Of a DNA stretch of 62,228 bases, positions 30,505-38,462 are shown one piece after another. The stretch is from an uncultured Pseudomonadales bacterium (lineage in GTDB: Bacteria; Pseudomonadota; Gammaproteobacteria; Pseudomonadales; Azotimanducaceae): assembly GCA_947258825.1 (NCBI GenBank), contig CAMYJX010000016.1, positions 1 through 62,228 on the forward strand, written 5' to 3'. The stretch's first letter is position 1, and each line of letters starts with the position of its first letter. Under the pieces are notes generated by a model. That model did no database searches. It was given only the letters and a program-made list of their open reading frames with translations, and had not been told where the DNA came from. Position numbers and translations under genes: made by a program.

Positions 30505-30536
30505 AACTGTATATATATTCTTACATTGATACAGTT
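30505..30536 (+). promoter_or_regulatory. Inverted repeat in the AT-rich parA promoter (probable partition operator)
   Basis: AACTGTAT at 30505-30512 and ATACAGTT at 30529-30536 are perfect inverted copies around a 16-base AT-rich core that contains TATATATA, a likely -10 element, with TTGTTT upstream. Type Ib partition operons are autorepressed by their RHH partner through such sites, so this is a good candidate operator. Confidence 0.5.
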
Positions 30537-30615
30537 TTAATGGAGCATGCCTGCTCAGATGTCCTCGCGGGCGAGACCAACGGAAAACAAGACCAACAAA
30601 CAAGGAGTGTTTGGC

Positions 30616-31272
30616 ATGAGCATCATTACGATGGCCACGACAAAAGGGGGCGCCGGGAAAACCACCGTCGCTCAGATGATCACCGGGGCGGTACACCGAC
30701 AGGGGTACTCCGTAGCCGTCATCGATACCGATCCGAACGCAACGCTATGCAACTGGCTGCAGGCTTCCGAAGGGATGGCCATCGAGCACAAGCACGTTCT
30801 CGATGAAAGCAAGATCGTCTCGGAAGCACGCAAGCTCGCTCGAAAACACGACCTAGTCGTCATCGACACGGCCGGCGCTCGATCTCAAGCGACCATCTTT
30901 TCCATCGGCTGCGCAGATCTGGTTCTGGTACCAGTGCAGCTTTCTCAAGGTGACGTGGACGAGGCCGAGAAGACCTTCAAGCTTGCAAAGAGCGCAAGCC
31001 AGATGACCGACCGCAGGATCCCGGTAAGAGTGGTCTATACCGACTACACCCCGAAAACCAAGCTCGCCAAGAAGGTGCGAAAAGAAGTTAGCGATCGCGG
31101 AATGGAAGCCATGAGTACGCGTCTACATCACCTGGTCGCCTACAAGGAGCTGACCTTCAGCGGTAAAGTTCCAAAGAAAGGTACCGCTGGTGCGCAAGGC
31201 CAGCTGCTGGTGAAGGAAATCGCAGCAATGGGTTGTCTGCCCTTCATGCAGGATCTGAAGCGGGCCTCATGA
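30616..31272 (+). CDS. parA: ParA-family partition ATPase, short (type Ib)
   Basis: The 218-residue protein has the deviant Walker A KGGAGKTT near residue 10, DTDPNATLCNWL (Walker A' region), and Walker B VVIDTAGA. It lacks an N-terminal HTH, so it is the short class used by plasmids with RHH partners. It forms ATP-dependent gradients on the nucleoid to position DNA or cargo. I use ATG 30616 with AGGAG nine bases upstream. Its stop overlaps the next gene (ATGA). No replication gene is nearby, so this is a plasmid-type cassette in chromosomal context. Confidence 0.9.
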   Translation: MSIITMATTKGGAGKTTVAQMITGAVHRQGYSVAVIDTDPNATLCNWLQASEGMAIEHKHVLDESKIVSEARKLARKHDLVVIDTAGARSQATIFSIGCADLVLVPVQLSQGDVDEAEKTFKLAKSASQMTDRRIPVRVVYTDYTPKTKLAKKVRKEVSDRGMEAMSTRLHHLVAYKELTFSGKVPKKGTAGAQGQLLVKEIAAMGCLPFMQDLKRAS

Positions 31273-31628
31273 GCAAGCCAGCCCCGAGGCATTCTCGCTC
31301 GGGAAGCACCAGAACTGGGTCGACCAGAACTAGGTCGACAAGAACTGGGTCGACAAGAACTGGGTCGACAAGAACTGGGTCGACAAGGCAATCTACGGTG
31401 AGGAAGCAGCCAAAGGGTGGTCAACCCTCCCCACGCGCGAGGCCAACCGCGCCGAGCCAGGAGACCGCGAGCCAGTTCACTTTGAAGATGCGCAAGTCGC
31501 TGCATCGTGAGCTGGCTCGAATGGCCTTCGATGCCAATATGACCATGCGGGGCTTCATCATGAAGGCGCTGAAGAGCAAGGGGTTGAGCGTGACCGAAGC
31601 GGACCTGGTAGATCGCCGCAGGCGCTAG
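31269..31628 (+). CDS. Ribbon-helix-helix partner of ParA with an STRTG-repeat N-terminal tail
   Basis: The 119-residue protein starts within the parA stop (ATGA). Residues about 13-39 are repeats of Ser-Thr-Arg-Thr-Gly, a basic disordered tail. Residues about 65-115 (TLKMRKSLHRELARMAFDA, MTMRGFIMKALKSKGL) fit a ribbon-helix-helix DNA-binding domain like ParG or Omega. In such systems the flexible arginine-rich tail stimulates the ParA ATPase. The repeats are a 15-bp DNA array with five GTCGAC palindromes. The gene ends in TAG inside a second, 18-bp array. Confidence 0.75.
   Translation: MSKPAPRHSRSGSTRTGSTRTRSTRTGSTRTGSTRTGSTRQSTVRKQPKGGQPSPRARPTAPSQETASQFTLKMRKSLHRELARMAFDANMTMRGFIMKALKSKGLSVTEADLVDRRRR
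31308..31388 (+). repeat. 15-bp tandem array with five GTCGAC palindromes inside the RHH gene
   Basis: GTCGAC occurs at 31319, 31334, 31349, 31364 and 31379, exactly 15 bases apart, within units like AGAACTGGGTCGACA. It encodes the STRTG repeats. Regular spacing of a palindrome near one and a half helical turns could also make a binding array, but the coding role is the simpler reading. Confidence 0.85.
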
Positions 31629-31716
31629 TTGAGCCGCAGGCGCTAGTTGAGCCGCAGGCGCTAGTTGAGCCGCAGGCGCTAGTTGAGCCGCAGGCGCTAG
31701 TTGAGCCGCAGGCGCT
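31615..31716 (+). repeat. 18-bp tandem array (5.7 copies) between the RHH gene and the sulfotransferase gene
   Basis: GCCGCAGGCGCTAGTTGA is repeated five times without a mismatch (31615-31704) and followed by a 12-base partial copy. In the RHH frame the first copy supplies the stop codon. In the sulfotransferase frame every copy is open and reads Pro-Gln-Ala-Leu-Val-Glu, so it could extend that protein, though no start codon is visible just upstream. Perfect identity implies recent expansion. It is a candidate centromere (parS) for the adjacent ParA system. Confidence 0.85.
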
Positions 31717-31741
31717 GATCAAGCCAACCGAAGAACACAGC

Positions 31742-32674
31742 ATGCCCCAGCAACCGCCAATGCCAGAGCGTCAACACGTGTATCAGAACCATCACCTGGA
31801 CTCGACCCGGTGGGATTATTTCGCATCGCGGCCAGGCGACATCATCATCTCGACGTCTTACAAGGCGGGCACGACATGGATGCAGACCATCGTCGCAAAC
31901 CTGCTGTATCCGAACGACGACGCCCCAATGCCGGCAACCGCACTGTCCCCCTGGCTGGACTCAAGGTTCTTCCCCCTGGAGCTGGTGCTGAACCAACTCG
32001 CATCGCAAAGCGCGAGACGCTTCATCAAGACACACCTGCCGCTGGACGGCCTGCCGTACCTCGAGGATGCGCGATACGTCGTGGTCTCGCGGGACCCACG
32101 AGACGTGTTCATGTCGCTTCTAAACCACTGGGGAAACCATACCCCCCAGGCGTACATGATCATGAACGGCATTCCAGGCAGGGTTGGCGAACCCTTTCCA
32201 CCCTTCGAAGACGATGTGCCGAAGCTGTGGCGCAACTGGATGACGCGCGGCTGGTTCGACTGGGAGTCCGATGGATATCCATACTGGTCTCACCTGCATC
32301 ACGCCGAGACCTGGTGGAACTACCGCCACCTACCCAATATCCGCCTCGTCCACTATGCGGACCTGCTGGCAGATCTCGAAGGTCAAATGCGCGGTCTGGC
32401 GGGCTATCTGAACATCGAGGTTCCAGAAAAACGCTGGCCGAAGGTGGTGGACGCCTGCACTTTCGAAAGCGTGAAGAAGGACCCGGAAAAAGTCGTCGGC
32501 GACATGAGCTCGATGTTTAAGGGCGGAGCTCAGACCTTCATCAACAAAGGTACCAACGGCCGTTGGCGAGAGGTGCTAAGCGAAGCCGATCTGGCCCTGT
32601 ACGAAGCTACCATGGCCCGCACGCTGGCCCCCGATTGCGCCCGCTGGCTGGAGCAGGGATCTGTCGCTGTCTGA
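31742..32674 (+). CDS. Cytosolic-type sulfotransferase
   Basis: The 310-residue protein has the PAPS 5'-phosphosulfate loop STSYKAGTTWMQT near residue 38 and the 3'-phosphate motif VVSRDPRDVFMSLLNHW near 120. The C-terminal GxxGxW-like region reads NKGTNGRWREVLS. It transfers sulfate from PAPS to a hydroxyl or amine of a small molecule, lipid or sugar. No PAPS synthesis genes are near. It starts 25 bases after the repeat array; the array frame is open into it. Confidence 0.88.
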   Translation: MPQQPPMPERQHVYQNHHLDSTRWDYFASRPGDIIISTSYKAGTTWMQTIVANLLYPNDDAPMPATALSPWLDSRFFPLELVLNQLASQSARRFIKTHLPLDGLPYLEDARYVVVSRDPRDVFMSLLNHWGNHTPQAYMIMNGIPGRVGEPFPPFEDDVPKLWRNWMTRGWFDWESDGYPYWSHLHHAETWWNYRHLPNIRLVHYADLLADLEGQMRGLAGYLNIEVPEKRWPKVVDACTFESVKKDPEKVVGDMSSMFKGGAQTFINKGTNGRWREVLSEADLALYEATMARTLAPDCARWLEQGSVAV

Positions 32675-32739
32675 CCTGGGCAGATTCCTTGGACCATCGA
32701 GCCCGAATCGCGTCGATCTGGAGCAGCAAACAACCGATC

Positions 32740-33768
32740 TCACTCCAGCTGCTCGATGTCGTCCTGATACTTCAGAAAGAGTCGATAGTTGTGCTCCGTG
32801 GTGGGATTCAGATCCTGCTGTATGCGGGCGGTTTCCAGCTGGTTTTTCACCCATTGATGCTCCGCCCAGTTGCCGCCCCCCGACTTCACGACTTCCATCT
32901 CCGCCGTCGACAGGCGCAATGCACCGCCGACACCGCTCAACATGTCTGTCAGGGAGGGCTCTTTGTCTTCCATCTCTTGCCAGGACTCACTCAGGCGCTC
33001 CTGCAAAGCTCGCGTCTTGGCCGTGACGTCTATGTAGTTCTTCACCTGCTTCTCAGTCAGCTCTCCATCTGAGGGGGGATCGTAGACATCACTGGCAGCA
33101 GCCTCAGCGAATTCCGCCTGACGCTCCAGGCCCCCGAACACGGCTTTCCCGGACCGTTCCGTTGCTTCCTCATACGATCCATGGGAGGGCGCCATCGTCA
33201 CGGATGGCGCGAGCATGGATCCCAGCGTGAAACTGACCAGCAGGTTTACCACCAGGGCAGCGAGGATGGACACCACGAAGTGTTTGACCCGCGCCGTATC
33301 GGGGATTTCCAGAAAGACCGGCAGGAATCGATAAGCGAGCATGATGCTGTAGATGCTGGCTGCCAGACTGATCAGCCAGCCTATCCAGGGAAGTGGGGCC
33401 AGGGCGACACCGGCCGCCGAAGGAATGATGGCGAGCGCCACCACCGAATACGCGGCGTTGAAGTTCCGCTTGCCATCAAAGGTCCCGGCCAGGAAGTCGA
33501 AGATAAAGGCGATCACAAAGGTCCAGGCCAGCCCCCAGATGAGGGAGAACAACAACACGCCCGGCGAGAGCCCGCCGAAAAGGAATGAGCCGCCAGTGAG
33601 AAAGGCGACAACAACGGCCAGCAGATAAGCGGCTACATAGACCGGCAGCGTCAGCTGCACAAAAGATTGCTGCCAGCCGGCGGCGGTTTCCTGATAGGCA
33701 GCCGCCGCAGCGTTCGGGTCCGTCACTACGGCCATAACCCACTTGATGGTGGCCTGAACGTCGAACAT
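32740..33768 (-). CDS. Yip1-domain membrane protein
   Basis: The 342-residue protein has five hydrophobic segments between residues about 38 and 200, with the N-terminal pattern (VMAVVTDPNAAAAAYQE) of the Yip1 family. The C-terminal 140 residues are polar and helical and probably cytoplasmic. Bacterial Yip1 proteins have no assigned role. GGGGGAAG precedes the ATG. It is divergent from arsR. Confidence 0.75.
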   Translation of the reverse strand: MFDVQATIKWVMAVVTDPNAAAAAYQETAAGWQQSFVQLTLPVYVAAYLLAVVVAFLTGGSFLFGGLSPGVLLFSLIWGLAWTFVIAFIFDFLAGTFDGKRNFNAAYSVVALAIIPSAAGVALAPLPWIGWLISLAASIYSIMLAYRFLPVFLEIPDTARVKHFVVSILAALVVNLLVSFTLGSMLAPSVTMAPSHGSYEEATERSGKAVFGGLERQAEFAEAAASDVYDPPSDGELTEKQVKNYIDVTAKTRALQERLSESWQEMEDKEPSLTDMLSGVGGALRLSTAEMEVVKSGGGNWAEHQWVKNQLETARIQQDLNPTTEHNYRLFLKYQDDIEQLE

Positions 33769-33870
33769 GGTTCTTCCCCCTGGACTCTCCGACGACCGAT
33801 GATGCCAGACGCTGCCTGCCGCGCAAACGAAGCGGGATCAAGACGCTTTACCCCAGGCTTATATTTCTAT

Positions 33871-33894
33871 ATATTTCTATATATTTAGAAATAT
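33871..33894 (+). promoter_or_regulatory. Palindromic operator upstream of arsR
   Basis: ATATTTCT at 33871-33878 is perfectly inverted as AGAAATAT at 33887-33894 around eight AT bases. A further direct copy of ATATTTCT sits at 33861. The site is 26 bases upstream of the chosen arsR ATG, as expected for autorepression by an ArsR dimer. Confidence 0.6.
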
Positions 33895-33919
33895 GGATTT
33901 AAAGTCTGGATTTGAAAGT

Positions 33920-34306
33920 ATGGATCTAAATGTCGGCCTGGATAACGCGGTCGGCGCGCTGAGCGCCCTGGCCCACGAGTCGCGTCTGACCATCTTCCGC
34001 ACGCTGGTTCAGGCCGGACCCTCCGGCATGCGGGTAGGTGAGCTGGGGTCGACCCTGGCAATTCCCGGCGCGACCCTGAGCCACCATGTGAACCAGCTCA
34101 AGACTTCAGGTCTGGTTACCGCGACCAGATCAGGTCGCGAGATCATTCTCCGCGCCGACTACCAGGCGATGAACGGGTTGTTGAGCTACCTGTCCGAAAA
34201 CTGTTGTCAGGGCACGGGCAAGACTGCGGAAAGCGGCGGCTGCGACCCGGCCGTCTGCGATGGCGCGGCGCCCGATGGCGCGGCGCCCGCTGACGACAGT
34301 ACCTGA
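33920..34306 (+). CDS. arsR: ArsR-family arsenic-responsive repressor
   Basis: The 128-residue winged-helix repressor has ALAHESRLTIFRTLV and recognition helix PGATLSHHVNQLKTSGLV. A vicinal cysteine pair follows in LSENCCQG, with more cysteines in CDPAVC; this resembles the C-terminal As(III) site of the Acidithiobacillus ferrooxidans ArsR. It should leave DNA on binding arsenite or methylarsenite. An ATG at 33893 overlaps the operator palindrome, so I use 33920. The tail has a PDGAAP repeat. arsI follows after 20 bases. Confidence 0.85.
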   Translation: MDLNVGLDNAVGALSALAHESRLTIFRTLVQAGPSGMRVGELGSTLAIPGATLSHHVNQLKTSGLVTATRSGREIILRADYQAMNGLLSYLSENCCQGTGKTAESGGCDPAVCDGAAPDGAAPADDST

Positions 34307-34326
34307 CCATCAAGCACCAGGAGCAA

Positions 34327-34812
34327 ATGCCAATGAAACGACTGCACGTACACGTCTGCGTTCCCGAGTTGAACGCCGCTGTCGAATACTACGCCCGCCT
34401 CTTCGATGCCGAGCCCACAACGCTGAAACCGGATTACGCTAAATGGTCGCTTGCCGAACCGTCGGTAAACTTCGCCATTTCCAGCTCCAGCAGGCGGGAA
34501 GATGGAGCCACGGAAGGCGGCGTCCAGCATCTCGGCATCGAGGTTGACGGCGAGACAGCGCTGGCAGAGGTAACTGCCAGGCTGCAGGACGCCGGCGCGC
34601 CATCGGCGGCAGAATCGGACGCAACCTGCTGCTATGCCCGTTCGGAGAAAACCTGGTCTCACGACCCGGCCGGGGTGGTCTGGGAAACCTTCTACACCCA
34701 CGGGGAGAGCGCCGTTTACGGCAACTCTGCGCCGGCGATGGCGGCGCCGCAAGCGCCGGCAAAGGACGAACCTGCCTCTGCGAGAGCAACCGGCTGCCGT
34801 GCGGGAGGCTGA
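34327..34812 (+). CDS. arsI: ArsI-type C-As lyase (VOC fold)
   Basis: The 161-residue vicinal-oxygen-chelate protein begins KRLHVHVCVPELNAAVEYY and has GGVQHLGIEV, WETFYTH and the vicinal cysteine site ATCCYARSEKTW. These match ArsI/CadI, non-heme iron dioxygenases that split the carbon-arsenic bond of methylarsenite. The CC pair binds trivalent arsenic. The Ala/Pro tail after residue 125 holds one more Cys. Its location behind arsR supports an organoarsenical-resistance operon; the cadmium-induced paralogue CadI cannot be excluded. Confidence 0.85.
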   Translation: MPMKRLHVHVCVPELNAAVEYYARLFDAEPTTLKPDYAKWSLAEPSVNFAISSSSRREDGATEGGVQHLGIEVDGETALAEVTARLQDAGAPSAAESDATCCYARSEKTWSHDPAGVVWETFYTHGESAVYGNSAPAMAAPQAPAKDEPASARATGCRAGG

Positions 34813-34924
34813 GCAAGGCGCACCTCCATCCGTGATCGCGCCGCTGACGAAACGGCCACGCGGCTAAGACAGCACGCCCCCGATGCAGTAATCTTGCGTC
34901 CTTCGCCACGCTGGAACCTAAAAC

Positions 34925-36046
34925 ATGATCTGGCTTCTGACCCTGGTCACGCTGCTGGTGGCCCTGTGGGCATTCGCCCGATTTTTCCTTGGCGGCAGGA
35001 ATCTGTCGGCCTTCGATTTCCCCGTTTACGATCCGGTTCGTGAGGCGCCCAGCCCCGAGCACTCGGATGTTCTGCATCTGCTGGGGGAGATGGGGAAATC
35101 GGTGCAGGGTTTGCGAGGCCGCGACCGGTTGCACAAGCTCCGCGAGCTGTTCCACCACATGTCCGACGACGTGGAACTCACAGATGTCAGCATCGCGCCC
35201 GCAGACGCCGACGGCGTTCCCGGGGAATGGGTGATACCTGCCGGGTACGACGGCCAAGGTCGCCTGCTGTACATCCACGGCGGCGCGTTCGTGCTGGGCA
35301 GCGCCACCGGCTACCGACGCGTGACAGCCCAGCTGGCGCGAAAGACAGGGTTAGCCGTGCTCGCCATCGACTACCGACTGATGCCCGAGCATCGCCGACG
35401 TGACGGCATCAGGGACTGCCAGACCGCGTACCGCTGGATGCTGAAAAACGGCCCCACAGATCGCTCCGCGGCCAAAGCCGCATTCATCGCCGGCGATTCA
35501 GCTGGCGGCAATCTGACCCTGATGCTCGTCGCCTGGGCCCGAGATAAAGAGGCTTGGGATAAAAAGGCTCGAGATGAAGGGCTGCGCCCGCCGGATGGCG
35601 CCATCGCCCTGTCACCGGCTACCGACTCAGCCTTCGCCAGCCCCAGCCTCAAGCACAACGTGGAGGACGATCCGATGCTGGGACCCCTCGCCGCCATGGT
35701 CAATCGAGTGCCCAGAACGCTGCTGCTTTACTTTGCCTGGGCTAACGGGCGCATCCGCCCCTGTGATCCTGTGGTGTCACCCGTACGCGGGAGCCTGGCA
35801 GATCTGCCCCCGATCCTGATTCAGGCGAGCGAAGCGGAAATCCTGATTGACGATGCACGCCGCTATGTCAACAAGGCACGGCACGAAGGGACACCCGCGG
35901 AGCTGGAAACCTGGCATGGAATGATTCATGTCTGGCAGGCTTTCGCCGGGCACCTGCCGGAAGCCGATGAAGCCTACGACCGGATAAGCGCCTTCATCGA
36001 GCGCTGCCAACCTGAGCCTGGATCGACGGCAGCGGACGCGGCCTGA
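34925..36046 (+). CDS. Alpha/beta hydrolase of the hormone-sensitive lipase family, membrane-anchored
   Basis: The 373-residue protein has an N-terminal hydrophobic anchor (LLTLVTLLVALWAFARFFL), the oxyanion motif LYIHGGAF (about 118), nucleophile GDSAGGN (about 189), an Asp near EAEILIDDARRY and His in GMIHVWQAF. This is the HSL/AB hydrolase 3 family, which cleaves short acyl esters. A KEAWDKKARDEG insertion after the nucleophile looks like a local duplication. It starts 112 bases after arsI and is probably separate from it. Confidence 0.88.
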   Translation: MIWLLTLVTLLVALWAFARFFLGGRNLSAFDFPVYDPVREAPSPEHSDVLHLLGEMGKSVQGLRGRDRLHKLRELFHHMSDDVELTDVSIAPADADGVPGEWVIPAGYDGQGRLLYIHGGAFVLGSATGYRRVTAQLARKTGLAVLAIDYRLMPEHRRRDGIRDCQTAYRWMLKNGPTDRSAAKAAFIAGDSAGGNLTLMLVAWARDKEAWDKKARDEGLRPPDGAIALSPATDSAFASPSLKHNVEDDPMLGPLAAMVNRVPRTLLLYFAWANGRIRPCDPVVSPVRGSLADLPPILIQASEAEILIDDARRYVNKARHEGTPAELETWHGMIHVWQAFAGHLPEADEAYDRISAFIERCQPEPGSTAADAA

Positions 36047-36126
36047 TCATTCCAAAACGCGGCGCCCCGCCAGGGCCGCCGCGCCCTGGAAGGCGGAGCT
36101 GGTTTGCACCGGCGCGCAGGCGACCG

Positions 36127-36552
36127 TCATCCTCTGCGCGCCCTCCTGTGGCCGCCATAGTCATGGCCGCTTCTGCGATCCCGATAGCCGTCTCTGTGGT
36201 AACGTCCGCCGTGTCGATGCGCTCTATGATGGGGCGCATGAGCATAGCCGTCTCTACGCCCGTCATAGTGGGCCCTGCGCCAGCGTTTGTGCGCCTTCCT
36301 GTGAGCCTTCGCGTGAGCCCGGGTGTGGCCCCTCCAGTAGCGGTCGTGATGGCGATGATGGTGAGCGTACCGGGGCGACCGGTAGTGCGCGCGACGATGT
36401 TTGTCCCGGTCGTCACCAATGGCATAACCCACTGCCGCTCCGACGATGAACGACATGGCGGCGTCATCCTGATGTGCTTGCGCTGCATACGGCAGGCTCA
36501 AACCCAAAGCCATGACACCGACGCCGATCCACTGAAATTTCCTTCTGATCAT
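36127..36552 (-). CDS. Exported His/Arg/Tyr-rich small protein
   Basis: The 141-residue protein has a clear signal peptide (IGVGVMALGLSLPYAAQA) and a short glycine-zipper-like segment (FIVGAAVGYAIGDD), followed by about 95 residues dominated by His, Arg, Tyr, Asp and Gly (HHHRHHDRYWRG, HRHGGRYHRDGY). The histidine clusters could bind metal ions in the periplasm, but no family function is known. AGGAGG lies six bases before the ATG. It is monocistronic. Confidence 0.75.
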   Translation of the reverse strand: MIRRKFQWIGVGVMALGLSLPYAAQAHQDDAAMSFIVGAAVGYAIGDDRDKHRRAHYRSPRYAHHHRHHDRYWRGHTRAHAKAHRKAHKRWRRAHYDGRRDGYAHAPHHRAHRHGGRYHRDGYRDRRSGHDYGGHRRARRG

Positions 36553-36666
36553 TTCTGCCTCCTGAGAATTTCGGGCAGGGTCAGAATGAGCGGGACGCCA
36601 TGAACGACCAATGAACCGGAACTGTCTGTTCGCTGAACGCCGGCGGAGGATCGGCAGGCGGGAATC

Positions 36667-37077
36667 TCAGGCAGGCTGAAACTTCAGCATCGTGATATCC
36701 CGCGATACCCTTTCGAAGCGGGCCTTCACGCGCATCCCTACCCGGATGTCCACCTCTTCGACGTCGACAAGATTGGTGGTAAGGCGCACGCCTTCGTCCA
36801 GCTCTACTACCGCCAGCAGCTGCGGGGTCTCACCGGCAAAATGGGGGGACGTGGGCTGCCTGGCGATGGTGAACGTATACAGCGTTCCGTTCCCGGATAC
36901 GTCCCGCCAGCGCAGCTGATCCGACAGGCAGCACGAACATCGGCTGCGCGGGTAGAAGACCCAGCTGCCGCAGGCATCACATTTCTGTATCCGGACCTTT
37001 CCAGCCGCCAGCCCCTCCCAGAAAGGCCGACTGACCGGCGTAGGCACGGGGAGGGGTTTGACCAGCTCCACGTCCAT
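36667..37077 (-). CDS. DUF35 zinc-ribbon/OB-fold protein (partner of a thiolase-like enzyme)
   Basis: The 136-residue protein has a rubredoxin-like zinc ribbon (KCDACGSW near 34 and RCSCC near 46) followed by an OB-fold (GNGTLYTFTIARQPT, VELDEGVRLTTNLV). Such proteins bind thiolase-like or HMG-CoA-synthase enzymes and channel acyl-CoA. Its ATG is one base after the thiolase-like stop, so the pair is co-translated and probably forms a complex. Confidence 0.9.
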   Translation of the reverse strand: MDVELVKPLPVPTPVSRPFWEGLAAGKVRIQKCDACGSWVFYPRSRCSCCLSDQLRWRDVSGNGTLYTFTIARQPTSPHFAGETPQLLAVVELDEGVRLTTNLVDVEEVDIRVGMRVKARFERVSRDITMLKFQPA

Positions 37078-37078
37078 C

Positions 37079-38278
37079 TCAACCTCCCTGCAGGACGAGC
37101 GCGCTCTGCTCGCTCATGACACCGCCCGTCCCCGATACGTAAACGCTGTCGCAGTCGGCTACCTGACGCCGCTCGCAGCGCCCCATGACTTGCCTGGCCG
37201 CCTCCACCACCTGGGTCATGCCCCCGGCAGCCCCCGCCTGACCCATGCCCAGCTGCCCGCCATGAGTATTTACCGGGAAATTCCCCCGCCAGCTCAGGTC
37301 GTTGTCGCGAAGGAACCGCATGCCTTCACCCTTGGCGCAGAACCCCGCGTCTTCCAGGGTGAGCAGAACCGTAATGGTGTAGCAGTCATAGATCTCTGCA
37401 GCGTCGATCTGATCCGGGGCCAGCCCCGCCATAGCGAACGCCTGCTCGGAAGCGGGGCCCACCGGGGTCGCGCACATGTCCCTGGCGTAGGTGGGCGTCT
37501 TGATGGTCAGGTGCTCTCCGAAGCCCGTCACTTTGGCCGGCCGATGCCTGCATCTGGCAGCCACCTCTTTGCTGGCTACGACGACGGCACCCCCGCCAGC
37601 CACAGGCATGACGATCTCGAGCATGTGCAGCGGGTCTGCGATCATCTTGCTTGCCAGCACGTCTTCAGAAGTGACCGGACGGTCAAAGAAGGCCGCGTTG
37701 GGATTGATGGCAGCGCTGGCGCGCTGATCCGCAACCAGCTTCGCCATGGCCCCCGCGTCATACCCATACTGCGCCGCGTAGCGCTGGGCGATCATGGCAT
37801 AACCGCAGTTCTGCGCCAGATTGCCGTAGGGTATCTCGAACTCGGCCTGGGGCGAACCCCAGTTCGGACTGGAGGACTGAAAGAACACCATGGGGTTGAG
37901 CGGTTGCGGGTCCGGATTTCTCGGTATGGGCAGCGCCGGCAGGGCACAGACCACAACCTCGCAGATTCCCAGCTCGATGGCTGCGGCCGCTCGCCATATC
38001 ATGCCGACCGCCGTCGCACCGCCAAGATCGATACGCTCGGCAAAATTCACCGGCTGACCAAGGTACTCCACGACCGTCGCCGGAACGAACATGCCCGATT
38101 CGCGAATGTCAGAACAAACCAGGCCGTCTATGTCGCCCGCTTCCAGACCGGCATCATCCAGCGCGTGATGCGCCAGCTCCGCCCATTGCTCGAGCATGAA
38201 CATCCTGGGCCCATCGTATTTTCGCCGATGCTGATACTCCGCGACGCCGACAATGGCAGCCTCTCCGCGTAGCCCCAT
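37079..38278 (-). CDS. Thiolase-like protein lacking the nucleophilic Cys (SCPx/Ltp2 type)
   Basis: The 399-residue protein has the thiolase fold of the SCP-x/lipid-transfer branch: AAIVGVAEYQHRRK, AEIYDCYTITVLLTLEDAG, VNTHGGQLGMGQAGAAGG. The position of the acylated Cys reads VDLGGATAVGM, with no cysteine. This loss together with a DUF35 partner is the signature of Ltp2, a retro-aldolase that removes propionyl-CoA from sterol side chains. I infer an aldolase and not a true thiolase. Propionyl-CoA would feed the acyl-CoA genes here. Confidence 0.85.
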   Translation of the reverse strand: MGLRGEAAIVGVAEYQHRRKYDGPRMFMLEQWAELAHHALDDAGLEAGDIDGLVCSDIRESGMFVPATVVEYLGQPVNFAERIDLGGATAVGMIWRAAAAIELGICEVVVCALPALPIPRNPDPQPLNPMVFFQSSSPNWGSPQAEFEIPYGNLAQNCGYAMIAQRYAAQYGYDAGAMAKLVADQRASAAINPNAAFFDRPVTSEDVLASKMIADPLHMLEIVMPVAGGGAVVVASKEVAARCRHRPAKVTGFGEHLTIKTPTYARDMCATPVGPASEQAFAMAGLAPDQIDAAEIYDCYTITVLLTLEDAGFCAKGEGMRFLRDNDLSWRGNFPVNTHGGQLGMGQAGAAGGMTQVVEAARQVMGRCERRQVADCDSVYVSGTGGVMSEQSALVLQGG

Positions 38279-38462
38279 AACTTCCCTCCCAGGATGACTA
38301 TCAGAGGCGGTTTCAGCCCCTGATGCAGCAACTATGACAACGCGAGCCCAATGAGAGGCATCCCGCCGCGGTCCGATGATAGACTCGCGGCGCTACCAAG
38401 GAAAAGCTGCATCGCAGGCCGTCAGCGATTTCAAACCGCCGAAAGGGGGGAATCGAAGATCT

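Larger units (their letters stand above)
30059..30615. other. Intergenic region before parA
   Basis: This 557-base gap has no convincing long gene. It contains a possible 33-residue membrane micro-ORF on the minus strand, a short GCACGCGCTGC-type tandem repeat at 30382-30420, and from 30485 an AT-rich promoter/operator segment belonging to parA. The sharp base-composition shift at 30485 suggests the left edge of the acquired parA cassette. Confidence 0.6.

Noticed and set aside
30505..30536. LexA (SOS) box before parA
   Set aside because: The left half resembles CTGTATATATAT, but the CTGT and ACAG arms are 20 bases apart instead of 8.
31615..31716. CRISPR array
   Set aside because: The 18-bp units are contiguous with no spacers, and there are no cas genes.
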